From Spirochaetota bacterium (GTDB lineage Bacteria > Spirochaetota > Spirochaetia > Treponematales > UBA12059), in NCBI GenBank assembly GCA_022703505.1, contig JAKLDN010000005.1:62001-126000 (forward strand): DNA of 64,000 bases, read 5' to 3'. This document shows, piece by piece, positions 34,147-41,917 of this stretch. The translations under genes were made by a program, and so were the position numbers. Within the stretch, counting starts at the first letter, position 1. Each line of letters opens with the position of its first letter. The notes beneath the pieces were generated by a model that was not told where the DNA came from, did no database searches, and saw only the letters and a list, made by a program, of their open reading frames with translations.

Positions 34147-34163
34147 GGAGTATACTATACTCC
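34147..34163. promoter_or_regulatory. 17-bp palindrome giving -10 boxes for two divergent leaderless genes
   Basis: GGAGTATACTATACTCC is symmetrical about 34155. Each strand reads TATACT (plus 34156-34161, minus 34149-34154), then six C-rich bases, then ATG (34168 plus, 34142 minus). There is no Shine-Dalgarno on either side. The two start codons are only 25 bp apart. It could be a shared promoter core, an operator, or both. Confidence 0.6.
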
Positions 34164-34167
34164 CCCC

Positions 34168-34674
34168 ATGAACCCGGAACCTTATTTCCTGCCCCTGACG
34201 AGTTCCACCCTGGTCCTGGCCGCGGGACTCCTGGCGGCCCTGCTGGCGGTCGTCCTGGCCCTTGGCCTCCTGGTCGGACGGCGCGCCGGCCGCCTGGAGG
34301 CGGAACGGGGCCTTGAAGATCGCATCGCCGCGGAGCGGGAGGACGCGGTGAAGCGGTCCCGGGCGGTCCTGGGGGGCCTCGCGGCGGAGCAGGCGGCCCC
34401 CTACCTGCCCGGCTTTCCCGCCGACCCCGGGGACCTCCGGTTCATCGGCAAGCCCGTGGACTTCGTGGCCTTCGCCGGGGCCTCCGGGGGGGAGGTCCGG
34501 GAGGTCCTCTTCGTGGAGGTGAAGTCCGGTTCCGCCTCTCCCAGCCGGGTCGAGCGCAGCCTCCGGGACGCGGTGCGGGCCGGCCGGGTCCGCTGGGCGG
34601 AGTACCGGGTTCCGGCGCCGGGTGACGCGCCGGTCGCCACACCGGAATTGACCCGGCCCGCCTCCGGCGGCTAG
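34168..34674 (+). CDS. Membrane-anchored Holliday-junction-resolvase-like endonuclease domain (COG4741 type)
   Basis: A 168-residue protein. One N-terminal transmembrane helix (about 13-36) is followed by a coiled stretch and an endonuclease-like domain. The second half has the motifs of the family distantly related to archaeal Holliday junction resolvases: RSRAVLGGLAAEQAAPYLPGF, DLRFIGKPVDFVAF and VLFVEVKSGSASPSRVERSLRDAV, with the Asp and Glu-x-Lys of a PD-(D/E)xK site. Whether the membrane-bound protein cuts DNA is unknown. It starts with a possible leaderless ATG and is followed after 8 bp by aroK, so they are probably co-transcribed. Confidence 0.8.
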   Translation: MNPEPYFLPLTSSTLVLAAGLLAALLAVVLALGLLVGRRAGRLEAERGLEDRIAAEREDAVKRSRAVLGGLAAEQAAPYLPGFPADPGDLRFIGKPVDFVAFAGASGGEVREVLFVEVKSGSASPSRVERSLRDAVRAGRVRWAEYRVPAPGDAPVATPELTRPASGG

Positions 34675-34682
34675 GATTCCCC

Positions 34683-35210
34683 ATGCCCGCGCCTCCCGTA
34701 CCCCCCGCAGCGGCCTCCCTCGCCCTGATCGGCCTCCCGGCCTCGGGGAAATCCACGGTGGCCCGGATCCTGGCCGGCCGCCTGGGCATCCCCGCCCGGG
34801 ATTTGGACCAGGAGATCGCGGACGAGGCGGGACGGGACATCCCCGGGATCTTCGAGGCCGAGGGGGAGGCGGGCTTCCGGGATCGGGAGAGCCGGGCCCT
34901 TCGGGGAGTCGCGGAGGGAGCCCCCTGCGTCCTCGCGGCGGGGGGCGGTGTCGTGGTCCGGCCCGAAAACCGAGAGCTCCTGCGGACGGTGTTTCGGACG
35001 GTCTGGCTCCGGGTCTCCCCGGAAACGGCGGCGGCCCGGGCCGCGGGGGGCTCGCGCCCCCTCCTGGCCGGGGGCGCCCCGGAGGCCCGGATCCGGGACC
35101 TGTACGACCGACGGGCGGCCCTCTACGCCGAATGCTCGATTCTATCCGTGGACACCGAGGGCCGGAGCCCGACGGCTGTGGCGGAGGACATCCTTGACCA
35201 GATCCGTTGA
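34683..35210 (+). CDS. aroK: Shikimate kinase
   Basis: A 175-residue kinase that phosphorylates shikimate at O3. Walker A is GLPASGKST (about residues 17-25), followed by ARDLDQEIADEAGRDIPGIF (the shikimate-contact Asp), FRDRESRALRGV and the substrate loop VLAAGGGVV; the lid carries RPLLAGG. This is step five of the pathway to chorismate. The gene overlaps aroA by 17 bp. aroF, aroB and aroC are in a separate operon at 43.8-46.9 kb, so the pathway is split over two loci. All active-site residues that I can check are present. Confidence 0.93.
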   Translation: MPAPPVPPAAASLALIGLPASGKSTVARILAGRLGIPARDLDQEIADEAGRDIPGIFEAEGEAGFRDRESRALRGVAEGAPCVLAAGGGVVVRPENRELLRTVFRTVWLRVSPETAAARAAGGSRPLLAGGAPEARIRDLYDRRAALYAECSILSVDTEGRSPTAVAEDILDQIR

Positions 35211-36612
35211 GCCCTCGAACGTGGCCGGCGTCCTGAAGGCGCCCTCCTCCAAGAGCTCCCTCCAGCGGGCCCTGGCCTGCGCGGCCCTGGCGCCGGGTGT
35301 CTCGGAGATCGCGGAGGCCACCTGGTCCGCGGACTCCCTCGCGGCCTGCTCCGCGGCCCGGGCCCTGGGTGCCCGGATCGAGCGCGGCCCGGACGGCGCC
35401 TCGGTCCGGGGCATCCCGCCCGCGGCCTTCTCGGACCCGGGGATGCCGGGCGAAGCGCCGCTCGCTCTCCCCTGCGGGGAGTCCGGCACGGCCCTCCGGA
35501 TGCTCACCGCCGTGGCGGCCCTCTTCCCCCGGGAGATCGTCCTTTCCGGCGAAGGCACCCTGACCCGGCGTCCCGTCGGCCCGGTCGAGGAACCCCTGCG
35601 GGCCCTGGGGGCGGAATGCGCCACAACGGGAGGCTTCACTCCGGTTCGGGTGCGGGGCCCCCTCCGTCCGGGCCGGGTCCGGGTGGACGGGAGCGGCAGC
35701 TCCCAGTTCCTCACGGGTTTGCTCATCGCCCTGCCCCTGGCGCGGACGCCGGGATCCGGCGGGGCCCGGGGCGGCGCCGCCCCGGGGTCCCCGGACGCAG
35801 CCTCCGTGATCGAGGTCGAGAACCTCGTGAGCCGAGGTTACGTGGACCTGACCCTGGACGTGATGCGGGCCTTCGGGGTCCGGGCCGAACGCAGCGCGGA
35901 CTACTCGGAGTTCCGTATTCCCGGGGGCCAGACCTACGGTTCCGCGTCGTACCGGACCGAGGGGGACTGGAGCGGGGCCGCCTTCCTCCTGGTGGCCGGT
36001 GCCCTGGCGGCCCGGTTTGAGCCTTTGGAGGTCACGGGACTCGACCCCGCCTCCTCCCAGCCCGACCGGGCGGTCCTGGACGCACTCCGGACCGCGGGCG
36101 CGAACCTGGAGCTCGCGGCCGGCTCGATCCGGGTCCGGGCCGCTCCCCTCCGGGCTTTTTCCTTCGACGCCACGGACCGGCCGGACCTCTTCCCGCCCCT
36201 GGCAGCCCTGGCGGCCTTCTGCGAGGGAACCACGGCCCTCACGGGGGCGGGCCGCCTTCGGGCCAAGGAGAGCGACCGTGCGGCCGCCCTCGCGGAGGAG
36301 CTCGGAAAGCTGGGGATCCGGATCGAAGTGGAGGGAGACCGGATGCTCGTGCGGGGACGGGGATCCGGATCCGCGGGCCGGCCCGGCGGGGAGGCCGGAA
36401 CCTCGAGCCCGGGCGGGACTGCGACCGGCGAGGCATCTGTCGTGGATTCCCGGGGGGACCACCGCATCGCCATGGCCGCCGCCGTGGCGGCCCTGGCCGG
36501 TGCCGGGCCGGTGGAAATCCGGGGCGCCGAGTGCGTCTCCAAGTCCTACCCGGCCTTCTTCGAGGACCTGGCCGCCCTGGGCGCCCGGGTGAGCGGCGCC
36601 GTCGTCCGCTAG
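35194..36612 (+). CDS. aroA: 3-phosphoshikimate 1-carboxyvinyltransferase (EPSP synthase)
   Basis: A 472-residue EPSP synthase that joins shikimate-3-phosphate and PEP. Motifs: LKAPSSKSSLQRALACAAL (Lys/Ser substrate site), LPCGESGTALRMLTAVAA, TRRPVGPVEEPLRALGAE, VDGSGSSQFLTGLLIALPL, YRTEGDWSGAAFLLVAGAL, LRAKESDRAAALAEEL and DSRGDHRIAMAAAVAAL. It is longer than usual because of two Gly/Pro/Ala-rich inserts, one before VIEVENLVSRGYVDLT and one before VVDSRGDHR. I chose the TTG at 35194 because GGAGGA stands 5 nt before it; a GTG at 35221 is possible. A perfect 9-bp hairpin follows the stop. Confidence 0.93.
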   Translation: MTRSVEPSNVAGVLKAPSSKSSLQRALACAALAPGVSEIAEATWSADSLAACSAARALGARIERGPDGASVRGIPPAAFSDPGMPGEAPLALPCGESGTALRMLTAVAALFPREIVLSGEGTLTRRPVGPVEEPLRALGAECATTGGFTPVRVRGPLRPGRVRVDGSGSSQFLTGLLIALPLARTPGSGGARGGAAPGSPDAASVIEVENLVSRGYVDLTLDVMRAFGVRAERSADYSEFRIPGGQTYGSASYRTEGDWSGAAFLLVAGALAARFEPLEVTGLDPASSQPDRAVLDALRTAGANLELAAGSIRVRAAPLRAFSFDATDRPDLFPPLAALAAFCEGTTALTGAGRLRAKESDRAAALAEELGKLGIRIEVEGDRMLVRGRGSGSAGRPGGEAGTSSPGGTATGEASVVDSRGDHRIAMAAAVAALAGAGPVEIRGAECVSKSYPAFFEDLAALGARVSGAVVR

Positions 36613-36613
36613 T

Positions 36614-36635
36614 CCGTCCGGATCGGTCCGGACGG
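36614..36635 (+). terminator. Hairpin behind aroA
   Basis: Perfect 9-bp arms CCGTCCGGA (36614-36622) and TCCGGACGG (36627-36635) around a TCGG loop, starting one base after the aroA stop codon. There is no T-tract, so intrinsic termination is not certain. Confidence 0.5.
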
Positions 36636-36684
36636 TTCGCGGCCGCCCCGGACCGCGGCGTAGGAGGATGTGAGGTAGGAGCGT

Positions 36685-38877
36685 ATGCTTGTCCGCACGA
36701 AAATTTCCTTCCTGACGGTATGCATTCTCGCAGCCCTGGGCGCCCTCTCCCTCTTCGCGGCCCGATGGTTCGTCCTGGGGATATTCGACCGCCTCGAGCG
36801 GGAATCCGCGGCCGGCCAGGCGCTCCGGGCCGCCGCCCTGATACGAACATCCGCGGAAGGGCTCGCCTCCACGCTGGGCGACTGGGCCCTGTGGGACGAC
36901 TCGTACGCGTTCGCCGGCGGTGAACGTCCGGGCTACCCGGCGGAAAATCTCCAGGTCGAGACCCTGGTCAACCTTGACGTGAACCTCGTGGCGTTCATCG
37001 GGCCCGACGCTTCCCGGGTCTACGCGAAGGCCGTCGACCTGACCGGGGGCGTCGAGGAACCCGTCCCACGGGACGTGGTCGAGCTTCTCCGGGGCGGGAC
37101 GTGCGACCTGTCCGATCCCGGGCGTGCGAGCGGCCTCGTGGTGATCGCCGGCCTCCCCTGGCTGGTCGCCGTCTCGCCCGTGCTTCCCACGGGAGGGAAC
37201 GGCACTCCGCGGGGCCTCATGGCCATGGCCCGTCGGATCGACGACCGGTTCGTGGGGACCCTGTCCGGCATCCTGGGACTTCCGGTGTCCGTCACCCCCG
37301 AGGAGGAGCCGCCCGTCCTCGAACCCGAGCCCCGGGCCTTCCCGGAACGAGCCCTCCCGCGCCCGGAGTCCGGCGAGCCGGCGTGGACGGCGGCCGAGAT
37401 CCTCGATCGGAGGACCATCGCGGGGTACGCACGGGTGGAGGGGTACGCAGGCTTCCCGGGAGTCCGGATCCGAATCCTGGAGCCCCGCACCATCCGGTCC
37501 GTGGGAATCCGGTCCTATGTGTACTTCGCGGCGGCCCTCGGGCTCCTCATATCGGCGGCGGCGATCTCCCAGCTCGTCCTGTTCCAGCGCCTCGTTGTCG
37601 AGCGGATCGTCCGGCTCGGCCGCGACCTGGATCTCCTGGACACCCGCGACGATCCCGGCATCCGGATGACGGTCGCCGGAAACGACGAACTCTCGCGGTT
37701 CGCTTCGGCCCTCAACGCGGCCCTCGACAAGCTGGCCGCCGCCCGTTCCCGGCTGGAGCAGGCCCGCCGCGGCGAAGCCCTCGCCGACCTGGCCGGGGGG
37801 ATGGCCCACGAATTCAACAACATCCTTGCGATCATCCTGGGCGCGCTCGAGTCGGCAGGCACCCGGGGCCGGACCGAGGAGGAGCGCGTGAGGCTCCTCG
37901 GGACCGCCCGCACGGCGGCGCTCCGGGGACGCGACATCGTCGATCAGGTGCTCCTGCACGCCCGCACGGCCCGGACGGAGCGCCGGCCCGCCGACCTCCC
38001 GCGCGTCCTGGATGAGGCCCTGGAACAGGTGGCCGTGCTGGCCAAGCCCGGCATCGAGTTCCGACGCCGCTACGCCCCGATGCCGCCGGTTCCCGTCAAC
38101 AAGGGTCTCGTGACCATGTTGGTGTTCAACGTGGTGAAGAACGCCCTGGACGCCATCGGCGCAGGACCGGGAACCGTGTCGGTGTCCCTGGACCCGGAGG
38201 AAGTCGGACCCGGGACCGGGGAGGGGAATCGACCGCCCCCCGGCCGGTACGCCCGACTCAGCCTGGAGGACTCCGGCCGGGGGATGGATCCCCAGGAACT
38301 CGCCCACGCCTTCGATCCCTTTTTCACCACCAAGTCCCCGGGCAGGGGCTTGGGGCTGGGCTTGGCCGTGGTCAAGGGTGTCATGCGTCAGCACGACGGC
38401 CATATCGACGTGTCCAGCGAACCGGGGAAGGGATCCCGATTCAGGTTCTACTTTCCCCTCGGGACTCCCGGCGGAGGACTTCCTCCGGAACCCGAAGGCG
38501 CGCGGTCCCGGGATACGCCCCCTCCCTCGGGCAGGCTGCTCCTGGTCGGGACGGACCCGGCCCTCGCCCTCGCCGAACGGGGACTCGGCATGCTAGGCTA
38601 TGCCGTGCACCGGGCCGAGGACGAGGCGGCCGCGTCCGATCGCTTGAACCGTGGAGTCGACGATATCGATCTCGTAATCGCCGACGAGGGAATCGGGGGG
38701 GTCGGATTGGAGGCCCTCGCCCGGGCCGCGCGGGGCTCGGGGCGTCTCCGGTTCCTGGTGTGCGCGGCTCCCGGCTCCGGTGCGAGTCCGGGTTCCGGCG
38801 TCCACGCGGTGCTGGCGAAACCGGTGCCGATCCGGTCCCTGATCGCCGCCGTCGAGGAGGCCTTGTCGACGCCTTAG
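36685..38877 (+). CDS. Hybrid sensor histidine kinase with CHASE4-like sensor and receiver domain
   Basis: A 730-residue membrane kinase. TM1 (about 8-30), an extracellular CHASE4-type domain (signature DWALWDDSYAF near residue 70), TM2 (about 275-300), a HAMP-like region, HisKA with phospho-acceptor His375 (GGMAHEFNNILAI), an HATPase domain (NVVKNALDAIG, LEDSGRGMDP, FTTKSPGRGLGLGLAVVKG) and a C-terminal receiver with Asp667 (DLVIADEG) and Lys712. The receiver's acidic pocket keeps only one Asp (GTDP), so phosphorylation may be weak. A free receiver gene follows. The ligand is unknown. Leu and Ser codon choice (more CTC, TCG) seems to differ from the neighbouring genes. Confidence 0.88.
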   Translation: MLVRTKISFLTVCILAALGALSLFAARWFVLGIFDRLERESAAGQALRAAALIRTSAEGLASTLGDWALWDDSYAFAGGERPGYPAENLQVETLVNLDVNLVAFIGPDASRVYAKAVDLTGGVEEPVPRDVVELLRGGTCDLSDPGRASGLVVIAGLPWLVAVSPVLPTGGNGTPRGLMAMARRIDDRFVGTLSGILGLPVSVTPEEEPPVLEPEPRAFPERALPRPESGEPAWTAAEILDRRTIAGYARVEGYAGFPGVRIRILEPRTIRSVGIRSYVYFAAALGLLISAAAISQLVLFQRLVVERIVRLGRDLDLLDTRDDPGIRMTVAGNDELSRFASALNAALDKLAAARSRLEQARRGEALADLAGGMAHEFNNILAIILGALESAGTRGRTEEERVRLLGTARTAALRGRDIVDQVLLHARTARTERRPADLPRVLDEALEQVAVLAKPGIEFRRRYAPMPPVPVNKGLVTMLVFNVVKNALDAIGAGPGTVSVSLDPEEVGPGTGEGNRPPPGRYARLSLEDSGRGMDPQELAHAFDPFFTTKSPGRGLGLGLAVVKGVMRQHDGHIDVSSEPGKGSRFRFYFPLGTPGGGLPPEPEGARSRDTPPPSGRLLLVGTDPALALAERGLGMLGYAVHRAEDEAAASDRLNRGVDDIDLVIADEGIGGVGLEALARAARGSGRLRFLVCAAPGSGASPGSGVHAVLAKPVPIRSLIAAVEEALSTP

Positions 38878-38971
38878 TCAGGGTCCTGTCGACAACGACG
38901 CCGCCGACCTTGTCGAAAGCCTGTTTTGCGCGGCGGCCGACCCGAGACGTCGAGCCGCCCCTGGAGTGACC

Positions 38972-39361
38972 ATGGCCATCGAAGTCCTGCTGATCGAAGA
39001 CGACTCAACCCTGGCCGAACTGCTGGGCTCCGCGCTCTCGGAGGCCGGATTCGCCGTCCGGACGGCCGCGGACGGCGCCGAAGGCCTCCGGGTCTTCACC
39101 GAGCGGCCCAGCGAGGTGGTGGTGACGGACATCCTGATGCCCAGGATGGAGGGCTACGAGACCATCATCGAACTGAAGGCGATGAACCCCGGGGTGAGGA
39201 TCCTCGCGATCTCCGGCGGGGGCGTGACCGGCCGCGGCGAGGACATACTCCGCCACGCGTCCATGTTCGGAGCGCACGCGGTCATGAAGAAGCCCATTTC
39301 CCTGGAAGACTTCGTCTCCAAGGTCCGGGACCTCGCCGCCCGGGACGCCTGCATCGGATGA
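38972..39361 (+). CDS. Single-domain response regulator (CheY-like)
   Basis: A 129-residue stand-alone receiver. The acidic pocket is Glu9-Asp10-Asp11 (LLIEDDSTL), the phospho-acceptor is Asp53 (VTDILMPRMEGYE), the switch Ser lies in LAISGGG and the Lys in VMKKPISLEDF. It has no output domain, so it must act by protein contact. It lies 94 bp behind the hybrid kinase on the same strand and is its probable partner. The ATG at 38972 has GGAG 5 nt before it; a GTG two codons upstream is an alternative. It converges with the oxidoreductase gene. Confidence 0.88.
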   Translation: MAIEVLLIEDDSTLAELLGSALSEAGFAVRTAADGAEGLRVFTERPSEVVVTDILMPRMEGYETIIELKAMNPGVRILAISGGGVTGRGEDILRHASMFGAHAVMKKPISLEDFVSKVRDLAARDACIG

Positions 39362-39403
39362 CCCTTCCGGGATCACCCCCGGGGGACGGAGGCCGTCGGA
39401 GCG

Positions 39404-40324
39404 TCACGGTACGCGGACGATCACGTTGCCGCGCTTGTGCCCCTCTTCGACGTACCTGTGCGCCTCGACGATGTCCGCCAGGGCGTAGGTTCGATCGATC
39501 ACGGGCTTGATCCTTCCCGCGGCGGCCAGCTCGCCCAGGGAGACCAGGTCCTCACGTCGAAGTTTCGGCTTACCGTCGTCGACGGAGACGCAGGCCCCGC
39601 CGGGGGCGAGCGCCCGACGGCAGCTCCGAAGGGCGGCGGCGCTCTTCCGCCTGCCCACGGCATCGAAGATCAAGTCGTAGCGCTCCGCCCTCTCCGTAAA
39701 GTCCTCGACCCCGTAGTCGACCACTCGTTCGGCGCCGAGGGACGCGACGAGGTCCGCGTTCGCCCCGCCGCAGACTCCCGTGACCTCCGCACCGAGATGC
39801 CGGGCGATCTGCACCGCCGACGTGCCCACGGCCCCGGAGGCCCCGAATACCAGGATTCGCCGTCCCGCCAAGACCCCGGCCTTTCGAAGGAAGTGGTACG
39901 CCAGGAGACCCCCGTAGGGAAGCGCGGCCGCCTCCTCGTCGCCGAGGTTGACGGGCCGGACGGCCAAGAGCCCGTCTTCGGGCCAGCAGACGTACTGGGC
40001 GTAGGCGCCGAAACGGTACGGGTTGAACCCGAACACGCGATCCCCCGCCTTGAACAAACGGACCTGGGCTCCGACCGAATCCACCACCCCGGAGAGCACC
40101 ATGCCGAGCACGGGCCGCCTGGGAGCGGTCCACCCGAGGGCCAGCCGCGCCATCATCCGGTACGCCGGAGTCAGCAGGAGGCCCCGGACATAGGTATCGC
40201 TCGACGTCACGGCGGTCGCCGCGATGCGTATACGCACCTCGTTCTTCCGGGGGACGGGAGTTTCGAGCTCCACGAGCCGGAGCACTTCGGGCGGTCCGTA
40301 GCGGGTGCAGACCGCGGCGATCAT
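39404..40324 (-). CDS. Medium-chain dehydrogenase/quinone oxidoreductase-like protein
   Basis: A 306-residue zinc-independent MDR protein of the quinone-oxidoreductase/ToxD subgroup. The N-terminal GroES-like domain (YGPPEVLRLVELETPVPRKNEV, PVLGMVLSGVVDSVG, FKAGDRVFGF) precedes a Rossmann domain with the nucleotide-binding AGRRILVFGASGAVGTSAVQIARHLGAEV and FDAVGRRKS. It probably reduces an enone or quinone with NAD(P)H. Its ATG overlaps the stop of the DUF4386 gene (40321-40324), so the two form an operon divergent from a TetR gene. That setting is usual for small detoxification units. Confidence 0.88.
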   Translation of the reverse strand: MIAAVCTRYGPPEVLRLVELETPVPRKNEVRIRIAATAVTSSDTYVRGLLLTPAYRMMARLALGWTAPRRPVLGMVLSGVVDSVGAQVRLFKAGDRVFGFNPYRFGAYAQYVCWPEDGLLAVRPVNLGDEEAAALPYGGLLAYHFLRKAGVLAGRRILVFGASGAVGTSAVQIARHLGAEVTGVCGGANADLVASLGAERVVDYGVEDFTERAERYDLIFDAVGRRKSAAALRSCRRALAPGGACVSVDDGKPKLRREDLVSLGELAAAGRIKPVIDRTYALADIVEAHRYVEEGHKRGNVIVRVP

Positions 40325-41016
40325 CTCGCATCCTCGGAGGCGGCGGGCCGACTGAATCCCCGGGCTATCAACCACACCGCCAGCACCATCTCCTGCAGGA
40401 AGATCGGGAAGTTCAGGACGATCTGGGGCGCCGACATGGGGAGAATGATATGAAAGACGACCAAAATGGAGGCTGTGAAGCCCATCGCCACCGCGACGAT
40501 GCCCCAGCCGGACAGCCAGCGGGGAATGAGCCGGGATCTAAAAAACACGAGGTAGTACAGGAGTCCCGCCGGGTAGAAGGCCAGGGTACCCGCCATGCCC
40601 GCCCAGCTTCGGACCGCCATCAACAAGTCGCCCGAGGCTTGCAGGGAAACCCGGGTCGCCGTGTCCGCCTCCGCGAGTCCCCGGGCCAAGGTTCCCGACG
40701 CCAGCACGGCTATGGCGCCCAGGCTGTAGAGCACCCCCTCGACGAGTCTCAACCCCACGGAACCGAGCGCCAGCCCCTCGCCGTACCGCCTCAGGACGGG
40801 ATACAGCGCGATCGCGATGCTCGCGGACGCGAAGTACGCGACCAGCCCCAGGAGCGCCCCCGCGGCCGTCCGGTCCTGGTTCGCGGCGACCTCGGCGAGG
40901 AAGCCGACCCCCTCGAGGATCGGATCCAGCAGCACCGCCCTGCCGAGGAGGCTTGCCGTCGTGGCGACGATGAAGAGCGCCCCCGCGGCTGCCGCCCGAT
41001 TCCGGTCTCTATTCAT
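40321..41016 (-). CDS. DUF4386-family membrane protein
   Basis: A 231-residue integral membrane protein with six or seven helices. The sequence has the DUF4386 pattern: AAGALFIVATTASLLGRAVL at the start, ALLGLVAYFASASIAIALYPVL, SVGLRLVEGVLYSLGAIAVL, SWAGMAGTLAFYPAGLLYYL and SRLIPRWLSGWGIVAVAMG. The function is unknown; members often sit beside TetR regulators and oxidoreductases, as here. The ATG at 41016 follows AGGAGA. It is the first gene of the operon governed by the palindromes at 41081-41140. Confidence 0.85.
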   Translation of the reverse strand: MNRDRNRAAAAGALFIVATTASLLGRAVLLDPILEGVGFLAEVAANQDRTAAGALLGLVAYFASASIAIALYPVLRRYGEGLALGSVGLRLVEGVLYSLGAIAVLASGTLARGLAEADTATRVSLQASGDLLMAVRSWAGMAGTLAFYPAGLLYYLVFFRSRLIPRWLSGWGIVAVAMGFTASILVVFHIILPMSAPQIVLNFPIFLQEMVLAVWLIARGFSRPAASEDAR

Positions 41017-41080
41017 GTGGTTCTCTCCTGATTCCGAGTCCTCGTCCGCCCCTCCGTCCCCTGCAGGCGCCCCGGTTCGG

Positions 41081-41115
41081 AACACCCGATACTAACAGTG
41101 TTAGCATCGGGTGTT
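41081..41115. promoter_or_regulatory. 35-bp palindromic operator (copy 1 with extended arms)
   Basis: The core CTAAC-AGT-GTTAG (41092-41104) is flanked by a perfect 10-bp inverted repeat AACACCCGAT (41081-41090) / ATCGGGTGTT (41106-41115). Only one pair near the centre mismatches. It lies in the divergent promoter region of the DUF4386 and tetR genes. Confidence 0.8.
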
Positions 41116-41143
41116 GCCAAGCATGTACTAACAGTGTTAGTAT
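41114..41143 (+). promoter_or_regulatory. tetR promoter overlapping the second operator copy
   Basis: TTGCCA (41114-41119) and TAGTAT (41138-41143) are spaced by 18 bp. The second operator copy TACTAACAGTGTTAG (41126-41140) lies between the boxes, so repressor binding would block transcription. The operator cores are 36 bp apart. Confidence 0.65.
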
Positions 41144-41858
41144 GTCAAGGGGTTCCGTACCCGGCGCGGGAACACCCCCGGGAGGTCTGATCATCGTTCG
41201 CTCGACACATACAACGGAATCGCGGGACACCCTGGATCGGGAGCGCGTCCTGCACGCGGCCATGGAGCTCGCGGACGAGGCCGGGATCGAATCGGTCACC
41301 ATGCGAGAGCTCGGCCGAAGGCTGGGGGTCAAGGCGGCGTCGTTGTACAACCACATCGCCGGCAAGGACGACCTTCTCGACGGCTTGATGAACCTCGCCC
41401 TGTCCGGGATCGACATCGCCCTGGATGGTCTCGACTGGAAGGACGCGATGCGGCGCCGGGCGGTCTCAGCGCGGGAAGTCTTCGCACGTCACCCCTGGGC
41501 CGCGGGTCTGATCGACTCCCGCGACCGGAGGGGTCGGGAGAGCCTGGCCTACGTGGACCGCGTCCTGGGCGTGCTCATCCGGGCCGGGTTTTCGACCGCG
41601 GACGCGGCGAACGCGTTCCTCGTCCTCGACAGCTACATCTACGGCTTCGAGCGGCAGCGGCCCGCCGCCCCGGAGGGAAACGGGACGGACGGCACCGGGG
41701 AAGCCCGGGAGATCCTGGCGGCCATCCCGGAGGGCGAGTACCCCTTCGCGGCCCGCGTCGCGGCGGAGTTCTCCGGGAAGCCCTTCGACCGGGAGGCCGC
41801 CTTCGAGTTCGGCCTCGGGCTGATCCTCGACGGCCTGGAGCGTTCCCTGGGACACTGA
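41142..41858 (+). CDS. TetR-family regulator
   Basis: A TetR protein with a clear helix-turn-helix (DEAGIESVTMRELGRRLGVKAASLYNHIAGKDDLLDGLM) and a C-terminal domain of the tetracycline-repressor type (WAAGLIDSRDRRGRESLAY, LVLDSYIYGFERQ). It is divergent from the DUF4386/oxidoreductase operon and most likely controls both directions through the two palindromes between them. The listed ATG at 41142 (238 residues) lies within the predicted -10 box, so the true start is probably later; GGGAGGTCTGATCATCG near 41180 has a ribosome site but no standard start codon. The gene identity is firm, the N-terminus is not. Confidence 0.85.
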   Translation: MSRGSVPGAGTPPGGLIIVRSTHTTESRDTLDRERVLHAAMELADEAGIESVTMRELGRRLGVKAASLYNHIAGKDDLLDGLMNLALSGIDIALDGLDWKDAMRRRAVSAREVFARHPWAAGLIDSRDRRGRESLAYVDRVLGVLIRAGFSTADAANAFLVLDSYIYGFERQRPAAPEGNGTDGTGEAREILAAIPEGEYPFAARVAAEFSGKPFDREAAFEFGLGLILDGLERSLGH

Positions 41859-41881
41859 CCCGGACGCGCGAGGCGGAAGCT

Positions 41882-41906
41882 GCCCGGGAACGGCGGCGGC
41901 CCGGGC
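41882..41906. terminator. GC-rich hairpin between convergent tetR and tyrA
   Basis: GCCCGGG (41882-41888) pairs with the GCCCGGGC at 41899-41906. It lies between two convergent stop codons; no T-tract. Confidence 0.4.
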
Positions 41907-41917
41907 GCCCGGATATC

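Noticed and set aside
34114-38403. A 1429-codon open frame on the minus strand
   Set aside because: It runs antisense to aroK, aroA and the hybrid kinase, all with clear family motifs; its translation is Gly/Pro/Arg-rich nonsense typical of GC-rich shadow frames.
36685-38877. Receiver domain of the hybrid kinase taken as dead
   Set aside because: The phospho-acceptor Asp and the Lys are both present; only one of the two acidic pocket residues is missing, so loss of function is not shown.
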